64,000 bases of DNA from Helianthus annuus. Taxonomy: Eukaryota; Streptophyta; Magnoliopsida; Asterales; Asteraceae. Positions within the stretch are counted from its first letter, which is position 1, and the number at the start of each line of letters is the position of its first letter. The notes under the pieces were generated by a model. The model searched no databases. It saw only the letters and a list, made by a program, of their open reading frames with translations, and was not told where the DNA came from. Both the position numbers and the translations under genes were made by a program. Shown piece by piece: positions 23,605 through 36,757 of the stretch. The DNA lies in contig NC_035448.2 in assembly GCF_002127325.2 (NCBI RefSeq), forward strand, positions 119,244,538 through 119,308,537, in the 5' to 3' direction.

Positions 23605-25397
23605 TGTCACACCCCAACCGATGGCGGAAACATCGAGATGAGACGTACAAACTGTTCAAAGACATCATAACACTAATGGTGACAATAATTAAAGTTTATT
23701 TCATTGATAATCATAAGTTTCATACAATATATAGAAAAGTTCAAATACATAACATAGATTTGGAAATTTAAATAGTTGATGGGTTTCTAAGCCATCCTAG
23801 TCTTTTCTTGTTTTTCTTGGATCCTCAACCTGCAGTATGCATTTAAAATACAATCAACAAATAATTGCTGGCGAGTATACAGGTTTGATATAGCATAATA
23901 GAGTTAATAGTTTATCAAATCTAATCCATGTGAACAACTGATATTCAATTAACTGTCATACTCGTAACGATGAAATCCACATGTCCAAACCATAGTTACG
24001 CAATTAACATAGCCTAACCCTCGAAAGGGTGGTAATAGAGTTAATAGATTAAACCTAACAATACCCGTATATACGGGAGGGGCGTTACAACCTACAGCGC
24101 TGCCATTGTTAGGGGAGGCTTGCAAAGTTAATGAACATGTAGCCATAGATGTTAACATCAGCACAACATAGATAATCAATGATCAAGTAGTTTCACAATA
24201 GTATGGATAGATTGTGCAATGAAAGTGTTTATCATTGTGTTTTTGATATAGGAAATGCATACTACACCCAAAAGTGTAAAATGGAAAATGGGTCAAGTAT
24301 ACTCACCTTAGAGTGCGTTGCGTTTATTGGTATAAGATAGAATAATAGAATGATAGAATCCCAAGAGATGTGCACAAGAAGATTACCCTATTAAGTTGGA
24401 AGGATTTATCAATTATTGGGGAATTTTGGGAATTATTAATTAACAAGGCAATCAAATAAAATAGAATTAATATCTCTAAATTATATAAATCATATGCCTT
24501 ATAAATAGTTTATATGACAATAAATATGGATTTTACCGAGATATCACAAATAGAATTACCAAAGTATTGGATTAAATAAATAAGATTTTAAATAGGTATA
24601 TAATTATTTTAGATTAACAATCTAAAATAAATAATTTAACATTAATTAACAATTCTATAAATAATAAATCTATTTATGAATTTCTAGTTATATAGAATAA
24701 AAATAATAAATCTGAAAAATATAAGTAATAATTTTTGGAATTAATAAATAAATACAATATAAATAGAAATTCTGATTAACACAAATAAAAATTCTGATAT
24801 TTAAATAAAAATTCTGATTTAATCCTTAATAATTCTGAAATACATATAATTCAGAAAATAATAATAATTTCTGATAAGAAGTAAAAAGAATTCTGAAATA
24901 ATAAATAAAATATCTGATTTTATTAATTTCTGATATTAAATAAATAAGTAATAAAATTCTGAAATATATATATAATTCTGAAAATAAATAATAGAAATAG
25001 AAATTCTGATTTTAATTCATAAAAATTCTGAAATAATAAAATTCTGATTTTATTAGTAATAATTTCTGATTTAACAATAATAGTTCTGAAATATTTTTAT
25101 AATAAAAATTCTGAATTAGTTAAATAAGAAATATAAATTCTGAAATAATAAAAACTGTTTTTAATAAAAAGATAACTATAAATCTGATTTTTAATAAATC
25201 TGATTTTATAAATCTGAAGTAATTAAATAAAATTCTGAAAAATAATTATTTCAGATTTAAATAAATCTGTTTTATATTAATAATAATTATATCAATATAT
25301 CTGTTTAATAAATATTAAATATAATTATATAAATAAATCTGATTTTATAAATAATAATAATAATTATATTAAAAATCTGTTTTATTATATAATAATG

Positions 25398-25398
<1 letters not shown>

Positions 25399-25444
<46 letters not shown>
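25399..25444. repeat. TAA microsatellite in the left LTR of F
   Basis: A run of ATA/TAA units interrupted only at its edges. The equivalent tract in the right LTR (about 32217-32301) is longer, so it changed length after insertion. Confidence 0.9.
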
Positions 25445-25841
25445 CATAATCATAATAATAACAATAACAGTAACGTAATCGGAAACAATAAAGTACGGTC
25501 GGAAAAACGTTACCGGATGGTCGGAGACGGGTAGGGGGTGGCCGGAGGCGGTGTTGACGGCGGCAGGTGGTTCCGGCGATCCTCGGTTTCCCGGCGAAGA
25601 CTCGTATCGGGTTTTGGTTCCGGTTTAGTTTGGTTGCGGTTTGGATCGAACGAAAAGGAAAGGGAATGATGAGGGTGGATTGGGTTTTATAAGGTTCAGG
25701 TCGGCAGTTTCGGATGATGAACGGGTTCCGGTAAACAGAAAGACGAGGAAGATGATCGGGTTTGGCGGTTTCTTTAGATTTAAATTACGCAATTAATGAC
25801 TGGTTAAATGCAAAACAGATCCAAGATAAACACATGTTCTG

Positions 25842-25911
25842 GTGTAGACCAGTTGGTTTGTGCGCGTGTTGTCTGAGTCGTTGGTCATGGGTTCGAGTCC
25901 CGGGTCACGCA
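25842..25911 (+). other. tRNA-like segment with A- and B-box words in the left LTR of F
   Basis: TAGACCAGTTGG resembles a pol III A box and GGTTCGAGTCC a B box, about 35 bases apart. The acceptor and anticodon stems do not fold cleanly, so this is not a tRNA gene. It is more likely a relic of a tRNA-derived SINE that became part of the LTR. Confidence 0.5.
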
Positions 25912-26290
25912 TAATTCCCCCTTTCTTTTTAATACAGTTAGTTTCAACTAACTGGGTTAGCCACTAACTGAGTTTTCTGACTCAGTTGGTGCTGCCCTTT
26001 AGTAAACTTAACCTGGTTAGTCTTATTTAACCGGTTTCCACCAACGGGGTTAGATTCGCTAACGGAAATGCTTAAAAATCAATAAAAAAATTCAGAAAGT
26101 ATTTATTTACTTAATTTAAATTGTTATTTTATTTATCTAAAATATAAATAAAATAATATAAAAATCAAATTTAACCCAAACTTCAATATTTTTACCGAAT
26201 TAGCGTATAAATTCCCAATTTTTGTACGGTTTAGGGTAATCTCTTGGCAACGATGAATTAAAGAGTCGAAATTAAGATGGAATTCCTCTG

Positions 26291-26370
26291 TTTCAACGTG
26301 TTTAACATAGTTTCAACGTGTTTAACATAGTTTCAACGTGTTTAACATAGTTTCAACGTGTTTAACATAG
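26291..26370. repeat. 20-bp minisatellite in the left LTR of F (4 copies)
   Basis: The unit is TTTCAACGTGTTTAACATAG. Confidence 0.95.
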
Positions 26371-26560
26371 TTTCATAGTTTCAATGATTCATAGTATTCA
26401 AACACAAAATATGGATAAAATCATGCAATTTCATTATGATTTCAAGTCTCGAGTACAATTTTGGAATTTGAATCAAGTACAACAAAGGTACAACTTACAA
26501 AAGTAGAAAGTACAAGTAGACTTTCCAAAAATTGAAAGTTTGAAAATACGAAATGTTACA

Positions 26561-26597
26561 GTCTCCCCTACTTTAGGAGATTTCGTCCTCAAAATCT
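26561..26597 (-). promoter_or_regulatory. Polypurine tract and preceding hairpin of element F
   Basis: On the minus strand an 8-bp stem AGATTTTG / CGAAATCT (one G-U pair) with loop AGGA is followed by CCTAAAGTAGGGGAGAC and then the 3' LTR. Position and shape match those in B and G. Confidence 0.8.
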
Positions 26598-29500
26598 AAG
26601 AGGAAGACTGTTGAAAAGATGGCATCCAAGGATTCCACAGAGAGAATAGATGAAACTTGATTGTGAATGGGAGTCATATCAAAGACATGGAATAATAGAG
26701 AATAGTGGGAGTATGGAAGTGAACGATTGACTCTAAGTGGATGCAAGTATAAGAATGGCATAAGTATTGGATATACAAAAGTTGCGTAGTAAGAATGGAG
26801 TTTCGTCTTGGATAATCGGACATAATGCGTTTGTAAGTTGTTTAAAGTTTGCATTAGGTCCAAAAAGGTGTGCAAAACACTGAATTTCTCATGGCACGTT
26901 TCACGAAGGTTTGGTAACGTGGTGAAAACACTTATATATAGGATGTACCAGCGGTGTATCCACCATGTTTTGACCATGTTACGTCCGTTTCGTTATTCGT
27001 GTCATGTTACGTTCCATGTCTTACCATACACAGTAGTACACTCTATGGTTCTCATGCGCTTATTACTATAATCCCGTGTGCACCCGCGATTATACCAATC
27101 GTCGCATGATCCGCATAGCTTGTACTAATTTGCGTATGAATCAAGGTATACATAAATTTTGAAAATAAGATTGTGTGCGTATAAAAATGTAACATGTAAG
27201 CATGTTCGCGTTCCAAATAGTATAAGACTAACGTAAACGAATCCTTCGGGTTTCGCCCGTGTACATGTGCGAATGTATAAATTTTGAGTAAAAAGCATGA
27301 GCATAGTATAAGTTTAAATTTGAACACGCACGTGAGCGTAAACATAAAACGCATGCCAGGAGTGTGAGCAAAAGTATAAGCATAACGTGTATTAAAATGA
27401 GCATAAATGTGAGCACAATTTGAGCACAAACGAATGACGTGAGTATGGACAAAATTCGTATAAATGAGAGTACAACAAAAGTACGAGTATAACATAAATC
27501 GTATAAATGAGAGTATGAACACAAGTACGAGTGTGAATACGAGTATAAATATGAGTATAAACATAAGATGCATGAGTATGGTTGTAAATGTGAAAATTAA
27601 GTGTAAAACATGAATGTTTAAGTACGAATGGAATGTATGAGTATATATATATATATATATATATATGAGTGTAAACGTGATCGTATAAGTACAAGTACAA
27701 GTATATTGTTGCGACTATGAGTATAAATATGAGTACAAGTGTAAGCATACGAACGTATTGTGGGGAGTACGTGTGTAAATATGAGTCAAAGTATAGACAC
27801 GAAACGTGTCGTGGTAGTTATGAGTATATAAATACGAGGATCATAACAGACGTGAGAATGTGTCTGATTATAAATACAAGTATAAACATAGCGGTATAAG
27901 CGTATACGCAAATTGCATACGTATGAATGTGTATATGATTATAAGTAAAACGAAGGTGTATGAATATGAATTTAAGTATCACGTAAATGTATAAAACGTA
28001 TGAGTTTTGAATCGTGAGTATAACATAAATGCGTAAGTGTGAACATAAGTGAAAGCATAAAATGTATAAGTATGGACGTAGGGATTAATGATTTTGTTTA
28101 TAATATAAAATTAAAATACATGAGTTTATGCGCATAAAAGGTTTAAAGTTTTGAATATGAAAGGAAAAAGAGAACGAGTGACACGCGTGAGATTGTTGTG
28201 AGATATTGACTAAAACGTGTAAAATGATATACATATATAGTTGTCTGTGCAAAACGTGAAGTTAAATTAGATTGAGTTGTCAGGAATGTAGAATCTAGTT
28301 TGTGAATTGTAAAGAGAATATAAAGGAAAACATCTTTTGATTATGCGAAAGGATACTTTGTAAAAGAATGAAAGTGCTATTATGGTTTAAAAAAAAAATT
28401 TTCATAGCTGAAAATTTGTCGTCCTTATAAAGTTTCCTTGCCCACGTGTTTTGAATTTAATTAACGTATCAAGCGAGGTTTTGAAAAGTTCTTCGAATTA
28501 AAAAGTTTGCATCGTTTTAAGAAGTTTTTTTTTTTTTTTGTATTACTAACTTCGAAGTTTACAGATTCTAGTGAAAAGGTTTAACCTTAGGAAAAGGAAT
28601 TTTGGTATATGAACCTGGTGATCGTGAAAGGTGTCCTTAATAAAATGTTTTTGTTGATCTTGAAAAGAGTTTTGATAACTGATCGGATAATATTTGTAAT
28701 ATTCTGTATGAAAAGTTGGTTTGATTCTCAATTGGAAATTTAGAATTCTTTAGTATAGTGATGCGAGATGAGTGCGTTTTAGTAATTACGTGGAATACGA
28801 AATTTTGTGGGCAATAGATTTATTAAACTGATTAGGGTGACAGTAGTATTTTGTGAAATTTTTGAAATCGAGGAATACGCGTTTTTGGTAACATTGAAAA
28901 TTTTTGTGTATGCGAGCGATGTGAAAATAGATTATAGAATAGGAGATACGTCTAAATAAATGAAGCATTTTGAAATACATGGTAAATGATTTAGGTATAA
29001 ACATGATCGTGTTTACGCAATATAATCTATTAAAGAAAGTATTGGTAACGATCACCTAGGTAAGGGAATCACCCCAAATCCGTTGGTGAGGTCGTTGTAA
29101 GATGAGAAAAGAAGCGAAGTTAATCGTCAAGGTAAGGAAATCACTCCTATCTCGATGATATGTCTTCACTCGTTGTTACGAAAGTGTAATTAAAATTAAG
29201 TGAAATTATGCATGCTAATGATGTATAATCGTATGATGTATGCGCAAAAGTAAAATCCTAAAAATGGTTCAAAATTGACAAGGAAGAGTTTCATCATAAA
29301 AGATCGAAGATAATAAAGTGTACATCTGATAAAAGGAACTTGGATTTTCTGGGAGAGTGAGAGTACTGACGAGATGATGACATCTAGAAATTCAAAACAA
29401 GAAATGGATGAGACTTTTAATCATAATGTTTTTGTTTAGGAAAATTGACTTCATGTATGCATCACATAGCACATAGTTTCTCACATGGATCACCAAATAG

Positions 29501-30335
29501 TTTCACATAGTATTACACATAGAATGATGTTTCACATAGAATAATGAAAGCAATATAAATTTAGTTTGTTCACGAAAGAGAGTAGTTATTAATTGTTTTG
29601 GATTGCGATAATAACGTGCTTCGTGTTCCCAAATTTGAATTGAAGATAACGCTCAAATATAAATCACATGATAATTGAGATAGCATAAAAAGAGATTTTA
29701 TCAATAAATATGGAGTGTCACGGAACGTAACATAGACTATTCCAAAGTGAATCGAAGTCCTTTTCGAATTAAGGAAACGTGCTTTGGCCTAATAGACAAA
29801 CATTCTCATCGAGGAGCGACTAACGATGTTTGTCCTTCCAGTTACTACACGTCCTTAATCGATTGGGTAAATCGAAACTTTGGCGAGATCGAAAATCAAG
29901 GAATGGGACTAGTTAACAAGATGCGAGTTTCACCTCTAACTTGATAACATCGTACCCTAACGTGGTTAGTACCCATCCAAAGATGAGGGTCCACTAGATT
30001 AGGAAATGGAAAACTCCCATCAAGATTTGGATATCACTCCTAACTTGAGGGTAGATTTCGTGCAAAATCAAAGTATAGCTGAGTGAAAATCATCACCAAG
30101 TGTGGGAATCACCCCTATCTTGATGAATCATTTCGATTGTGTTATAAGAGTGTCTTCAAAGCTTCCAAGTGTGTATTGTGTTAGCCTTAGGAAAGGCTTG
30201 TATATTAGAAGTCCAAAAGAATAGAGAGAAGCAAAGAAGAAAGCAAGGATAATGTCTTTAACAGCAAGTAAATGAGAAAGCTCTTAAACTATAGACTAGG
30301 TAAAGCAAGGCAATCCTAATTCCCTATAGTTATGG
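26598..30335 (-). other. Non-coding internal region of element F
   Basis: I find no domain in any frame. The region 27150-28090 is a degenerate repeat built from GAGTATAAA, TGAGTACAAGT and similar words on the plus strand, with a TA run at about 27641-27666. The region 28100-29040 is unremarkable AT-rich sequence. Between about 29060 and 30130 the word ATCACyCCyAwCTyGATGA recurs five times, and at 29440-29545 TTTCACATAG recurs. Confidence 0.7.
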
Positions 30336-30360
30336 CTCTGATACCAATCTGGTATCAGAG
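30336..30360. repeat. Palindromic second primer-binding site in element F
   Basis: CTCTGATACCA (30336-30346) and TGGTATCAGAG (30350-30360) form a perfect 11-bp inverted repeat with a 3-base loop. The left arm belongs to a second copy of the primer site and adjacent leader (CCTATAGTTATGGCTCTG) that lies beside the LTR at 30412-30434. Confidence 0.9.
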
Positions 30361-30419
30361 TACTCCTACTATAGACTAGGGAAAAGTATAGCAACTCTAC
30401 CTAATTCCCTATAGTTATG

Positions 30420-30431
30420 GCTCTGATACCA
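30420..30431 (-). other. Primer-binding site of element F
   Basis: The minus strand reads TGGTATCAGAGC, 3 bases from the LTR start at 30435; initiator-Met type. It proves the minus orientation. Confidence 0.95.
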
Positions 30432-32225
30432 ATCTGTCACACCCCAACCGATGGCGGAAACATCGAGATGAGACGTACAAACTGTTCAAAGACATCATAA
30501 CACTAATGGTGACAATAATTAAAGTTTATTTCATTGATAATCATAAGTTTCATACAATATATAGAAAAGTTCAAATACATAACATAGATTTGGAAATTTA
30601 AATAGTTGATGGGTTTCTAAGCCATCCTAGTCTTTTCTTGTTTTTCTTGGATCCTCAACCTGCAGTATGCATTTAAAATACAATCAACAAATAATTGCTG
30701 GCGAGTATACAGGTTTGATATAGCATAATAGAGTTAATAGTTTATCAAATCTAATCCATGTGAACAACTGATATTCAATTAACTGTCATACTCGTAACGA
30801 TGAAATCCACATGTCCAAACCATAGTTACGCAATTAACATAGCCTAACCCTCGAAAGGGTGGTAATAGAGTTAATAGATTAAACCTAACAATACCCGTAT
30901 ATACGGGAGGGGCGTTACAACCTACAGCGCTGCCATTGTTAGGGGAGGCTTGCAAAGTTAATGAACATGTAGCCATAGATGTTAACATCAGCACAACATA
31001 GATAATCAATGATCAAGTAGTTTCACAATAGTATGGATAGATTGTGCAATGAAAGTGTTTATCATTGTGTTTTTGATATAGGAAATGCATACTACACCCA
31101 AAAGTGTAAAATGGAAAATGGGTCAAGTATACTCACCTTAGAGTGCGTTGCGTTTATTGGTATAAGATAGAATAATAGAATGATAGAATCCCAAGAGATG
31201 TGCACAAGAAGATTACCCTATTAAGTTGGAAGGATTTATCAATTATTGGGGAATTTTGGGAATTATTAATTAACAAGGCAATCAAATAAAATAGAATTAA
31301 TATCTCTAAATTATATAAATCATATGCCTTATAAATAGTTTATATGACAATAAATATGGATTTTACCGAGATATCACAAATAGAATTACCAAAGTATTGG
31401 ATTAAATAAATAAGATTTTAAATAGGTATATAATTATTTTAGATTAACAATCTAAAATAAATAATTTAACATTAATTAACAATTCTATAAATAATAAATC
31501 TATTTATGAATTTCTAGTTATATAGAATAAAAATAATAAATCTGAAAAATATAAGTAATAATTTTTGGAATTAATAAATAAATACAATATAAATAGAAAT
31601 TCTGATTAACACAAATAAAAATTCTGATATTTAAATAAAAATTCTGATTTAATCCTTAATAATTCTGAAATACATATAATTCAGAAAATAATAATAATTT
31701 CTGATAAGAAGTAAAAAGAATTCTGAAATAATAAATAAAATATCTGATTTTATTAATTTCTGATATTAAATAAATAAGTAATAAAATTCTGAAATATATA
31801 TATAATTCTGAAAATAAATAATAGAAATAGAAATTCTGATTTTAATTCATAAAAATTCTGAAATAATAAAATTCTGATTTTATTAGTAATAATTTCTGAT
31901 TTAACAATAATAGTTCTGAAATATTTTTATAATAAAAATTCTGAATTAGTTAAATAAGAAATATAAATTCTGAAATAATAAAAACTGTTTTTAATAAAAA
32001 GATAACTATAAATCTGATTTTTAATAAATCTGATTTTATAAATCTGAAGTAATTAAATAAAATTCTGAAAAATAATTATTTCAGATTTAAATAAATCTGT
32101 TTTATATTAATAATAATTATATCAATATATCTGTTTAATAAATATTAAATATAATTATATAAATAAATCTGATTTTATAAATAATAATAATAATTATATT
32201 AAAAATCTGTTTTATTATAATAATG

Positions 32226-32299
<74 letters not shown>

Positions 32300-32695
32300 C
32301 ATAATCATAATAATAACAATAACAGTAACGTAATCGGAAACAATAAAGTACGGTCGGAAAAACGTTACCGGATGGTCGGAGACGGGTAGGGGGTGGCCGG
32401 AGGCGGTGTTGACGGCGGCAGGTGGTTCCGGCGATCCTCGGTTTCCCGGCGAAGACTCGTATCGGGTTTTGGTTCCGGTTTAGTTTGGTTGCGGTTTGGA
32501 TCGAACGAAAAGGAAAGGGAATGATGAGGGTGGATTGGGTTTTATAAGGTTCAGGTCGGCAGTTTCGGATGATGAACGGGTTCCGGTAAACAGAAAGACG
32601 AGGAAGATGATCGGGTTTGGCGGTTTCTTTAGATTTAAATTACGCAATTAATGACTGGTTAAATGCAAAACAGATCCAAGATAAACACATGTTCT

Positions 32696-32765
32696 GGTGT
32701 AGACCAGTTGGTTTGTGCGCGTGTTATCTGAGTCGTTGGTCATGGGTTCGAGTCCCGGGTCACGC
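32696..32765 (+). other. tRNA-like segment, copy in the right LTR of F
   Basis: It is identical to the copy at 25842-25911 except for one base (GTTGTCTG versus GTTATCTG). The same words occupy the same LTR position, so it predates the transposition of F. Confidence 0.5.
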
Positions 32766-34869
32766 ATAATTCCCCCTTTCTTTTTAATACAGTTAGTTTC
32801 AACTAACTGGGTTAGCCACTAACTGAGTTTTCTGACTCAGTTGGTGCTGCCCTTTAGTAAACTTAACCTGGTTAGTCTTATTTAACCGGTTTCCACCAAC
32901 GGGGTTAGATTCGCTAACGGAAATGCTTAAAAATCAATAAAAAAATTCAGAAAGTATTTATTTACTTAATTTAAATTGTTATTTTATTTATCTAAAATAT
33001 AAATAAAACTAGGGGGAATACCCGTGCGATGCACGACATGCATAATAGTTATTGTTTTTTCTTGGAACGACGACTGATATAGATAGTACGTGACACGGTA
33101 CGAAAGTGCGAATATAGTATAGATTTTTAAAACAAAAACCGGGTTTTTTTAAAGTTAGCCGTTTGACCATGGTTATTTTGACCAAAGTCCACTCCTCATT
33201 CGGCGCTTTGTGGTAGCACCACCAGTCAAAAAAGGCCCAAAACACCCGAGAGTACAGTGTTCCCCCACGTTTTTAAGACGCTTTGAGAGAGGTCTGTGCC
33301 CCACCACATGTGGTCTCACAAAACTTCAAATCTATGGACGTGTGGTTTCTCAATCCTCTTCAAAAGACGTCACAGTTTTCAAATTCTTTTATTTTTTCTT
33401 TTTCATTGTGTTTTAAATGGTGTAAAATAGATGTTATATATATATATATATACACATATTATACTACATACACATATACATATAAATTTAGTTTTAACAT
33501 CTAAAAGTCAAATTGCAGGTTTTGTTCCCTTTTATAGATCAGAAAGCAGTTTATAAACCAACAAAATTAACAAATCCTAACAGTTCTTCAAGTGTTTAAT
33601 TATATAATCTATATATTTATTTACTAAAATTTATTACAATTAACCCAATACTTAATAAATATGGAGAAAAGGAAGAGCCGCATTGATTAAACATGGTCAT
33701 AAAGACTCGTACTATTTCATTAAAGTTAATTGTAATATTAAGTATTAGTTATCTAATAACCAATCAATCCTTTAAGGTGAATTGTTATGAAAAGTCTATA
33801 AACCCTAACTTAAACATTAATATATGGAGAAAAAGAAGAGGCTCATTGATTAAACATGGTCATAAAGGCCGGTACTATTTCATTAAAGTTAATTGTAATG
33901 CATTTAAAGCAACCATAAATTTTGATTTTAAATATAAGATATAGCTAAACTTAGAAATTGTTTACTGAAAGTTGAAGTTGAAATAAATCATATTCAGATA
34001 ATTATTTTTTATATGCAAATTCAAACAGACCTATCAAAATATGTAGGAAAACTCCATGCAAGTCTAACTCCGTCACGCTTAAATTCATGTAACCTGAATG
34101 CGGTTCATTACTTATTTAACCCATTTATTTAAATAGGCAGGCGAGTAGTAATCGGGTTGGTGGGTTGTAAAACTGTGTTAATTTTACCAGCATGGTGGAA
34201 GTCAATATTCTACCAGTATCATTACATCCAACTTTTTAAAAGTAAACAAATGGTTTGATAATATGAAAACTATTTCAAATGAATATTAGTAATGTATAAG
34301 TTTAAACGAACATTCAAATGAAAATAAAGAATGGTTACAAACGAACGCAAATAAGAGAGAGGACATACATAAACGAAAGTCAATCATCGAACATAAATGA
34401 ACGAAAATAAACGAACATAACATTGAACCTTCAATTCGTTTACGGGTTGCACTTACTTCTGTTTAAAGCAAGATATATAGATTATGCAACGTACCTTAAC
34501 CACGCGTGTGTGTATATGTGAATATATGTTTTTAACTTGATCCGCATAAATAGTTTTGAGCCAATAGAAAGCGAACCGTGGACTAAATAAAAAATGGAAC
34601 CCAACTAAAAGCGAAAACCAAGGAAACTGAAACCAAACCTAAACGAACCAAAAAACAAAACCAGACCGAAATGAACCTATACAAACTGAATAATTTTACC
34701 GAAACAAATAAGCTAAGATAAATAATGTTGCTGAAATGAAAACCGAACCTGAACAAAAAAAAATAAAGCGAATCTAACCGGAAAGGAAACTAAATTTACA
34801 CAAAACTAAAAAAAAACTGAAAACGGAACAAAAAACGTAAAAGATCTTACCGAAACGAACTCAAAAAAC

Positions 34870-35240
34870 TTAGATCGAAACAAAACAATTCCTGGGAAAA
34901 ATCAAAACCAAAACGATGCAACTAATGAGATGTCGTACGGAGGCGAAACTAATGAGATGTCGTACGGAGGCGAAACCGAAACCTCTGGCGGAGGATTTAA
35001 AGTTTTCCGGCGAACCTCCGATGACTCGCCTTCTCTTTCTTCTGGTTAGGTTTACGGCCGTGACAGTTAACCTGTTCACTACTGGTAAAGTTTTCTTCAA
35101 TAGCTTCAATTACTTGATGAATTAGCTCTCGGTTAACAGACGTGTCCCACCGAAACCAGTAGTTCGTGTAATAATCGAAGCAATCGCAGTCGAATACCAG
35201 AGATTTGTGTGCGGCCGGAGCTTTCTTCTTATTGTTATTA
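34870..35240. other. Possible captured gene fragment inside the Helitron
   Basis: This stretch is less AT-rich than its surroundings and is open on both strands (79 codons minus, 69 codons plus), with an in-phase 27-bp tandem duplication. I do not recognise the product. The base composition and position inside a Helitron fit gene capture, but that is inference only. Confidence 0.3.
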
Positions 35241-35428
35241 TCAGATGATCTAGGGTTTGTGGAATTATTTTTGTGGGATTATTTTTGACACAAATGATTA
35301 AAGTAATGTAACTTGTGATTATTAAACTGGAATTGTTTTTGACCCAAATGATTAAAGTAATGTAACTTGTGATTATTAAGTAAATTAAATGAAATTAATA
35401 GGATTCTTATAGGCTGGTGCATTTAAAA

Positions 35429-36429
35429 GGAATTTTTACATATATCCCCTTATTAAAAGCCCTTATTACATATTTGTCCAATCTTTAAAATCAATTACAT
35501 ATTTCCCCCTTTCTTTATGAAATTACCCTTTTACCCTTTTTCTTAATTTCTTATCTCTTAACTTCAAAATCAATCTAGTCAATACTCTATATGTTGTGAT
35601 AAAATCTTTAAAATATTTCTTTGAAAAAAAAAACGGTCATACCCATTTTATAAAACAAGTGACCTTTTTACATATCTAGTTACTGGTTAAGTTTAAGTTT
35701 ACATATTTTTTACAACCGACCCATTATACATTTAAATTTTAGTTAACTACACTAACAATTTACGTTAAAATATTGATTATCTAAAATATCTTATATAAAA
35801 AAACATATTTTTATACAATATACGTTTGTTTTTTTTTCAAGTCGTAATCAATTTTTCTTTAGCCTAAATCTTAGTTCGATCATCAACATTTTAATTGTTT
35901 TGAAGCAGGAGCTAAATTTCCATTTTTTTTGTAATACTATTTCAGAAATCTAATTGTCATGTTTTAAACATTCAAAATAATATTGAAAAAACTGTTTTAT
36001 AGCAAAAGTAAATTTTTAAACCATGGTCGCATGACTGTTTTCTTTAAAAAAAATAATGCTTAAGAGTATGACGTATTATATATAAGCAAAACTTTCAATT
36101 TTCACATAACAGAGGCAGAAGCTTATAAAAAAATAGGCAGGGCTTATAAAAAAATGAATTCATATCATTAGGTTAATATCTTATTTGTAAACAATTATAT
36201 TACACATTAAATCATAAAATATGTAAGTAATGGTATTAGAAAGGGGAAAAATGTAATAATCATTTAATAAGTTCATTAAGGGTAAAATAGTAATTCAATA
36301 GGAGTGATTTTAATAAAACGGGTAAATATGTAATATGTATGGTTTAAAAGGGGAAATATGTAATTGATTTTATGGGTTGGATATATATGTAATAAATGAT
36401 CTTAGGAGGGGGATATATGTAAATGACCT
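35429..36429. mobile_element. Non-autonomous MULE-type element inside the Helitron (1,001 bp)
   Basis: A 9-base target duplication CATTTAAAA flanks it (35420-35428 and 36430-36438). The ends are long imperfect inverted repeats of about 90 bases, e.g. TTTACATATATCCCC at the left and its complement at the right. There is no transposase frame. Long inverted ends plus 9-base duplications are typical of Mutator-like elements. Confidence 0.85.
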
Positions 36430-36636
36430 CATTTAAAACAACCATAAATTTTGGTTTTAAAATAGAACATATAACTAAACTTTAGAATATATATAGATAA
36501 TATAAAAATCAAATTTAACCCAAACTTCAATATTTTTACCGAATTAGCGTATAAATTCCCAATTTTTGTACGGTTTAGGGTAATCTCTTGGCAACGATGA
36601 ATTAAAGAGTCGAAATTAAGATGGAATTCCTCTGTT

Positions 36637-36757
36637 TTTACGTGTTTAACATAGTTTCAACGTGTTTAACATAGTTTCAACGTGTTTAACATAGTTTCAA
36701 CGTGTTTAACATAGTTTCAACGTGTTTAACATAGTTTCAACGTGTTTAACATAGTTT
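36637..36757. repeat. 20-bp minisatellite in the right LTR of F (6 copies)
   Basis: The same unit as in the left LTR, with two more copies; the first copy is altered at its start (TTTTTACG). It shows that the LTR pair is diverging by unit gain or loss rather than by substitutions. Confidence 0.95.

Larger units (their letters stand above)
23605..26560 (-). repeat. Left (3') LTR of element F (2,956 bp)
   Basis: From the plus-strand side it starts TGTCACACCC and ends ATGTTACA. A minus-strand TATA box (TATAAAA, 25685-25691) lies beside a GC-rich block (25495-25620). Most of 24590-25400 is AT-rich with alternating TTCTGA and TCTGATTT words. A TAA microsatellite (about 25399-25444), a tRNA-like segment and a 20-bp minisatellite follow. 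Confidence 0.95.
33009..36497 (-). mobile_element. Non-autonomous Helitron in the right LTR of F
   Basis: On the minus strand it starts TCTATATATATTC after host A and ends CCCCCTAG before host T, with no target duplication. A hairpin CGTGC-GAT-GCACG (33023-33035) lies 10 bases before the CTAG-side terminal bases. The left LTR of F shows the uninterrupted site, so both ends are certain. No RepHel gene is present. The interior holds a 76-bp direct repeat (33661-33736 and 33824-33899), a 27-bp tandem repeat (34921-34974), a possible captured host fragment (about 34870-35240), a second tandem duplication (about 35283-35380) and a MULE-type element. Confidence 0.93.

Noticed and set aside
23949..24179. 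76-codon frame present in both LTRs of F (again at 30779-31009)
   Set aside because: It is identical only because the LTRs are identical; no known domain or promoter context supports it.
25842..25911. Functional tRNA gene
   Set aside because: B-box and A-box words exist, but stems do not pair well and the segment is part of an LTR.
27052..27750. Long minus-strand frames with Tyr/Thr/His repeats
   Set aside because: They arise from the degenerate GAGTATAAA-type repeat inside F; they have no domain and no conserved start.
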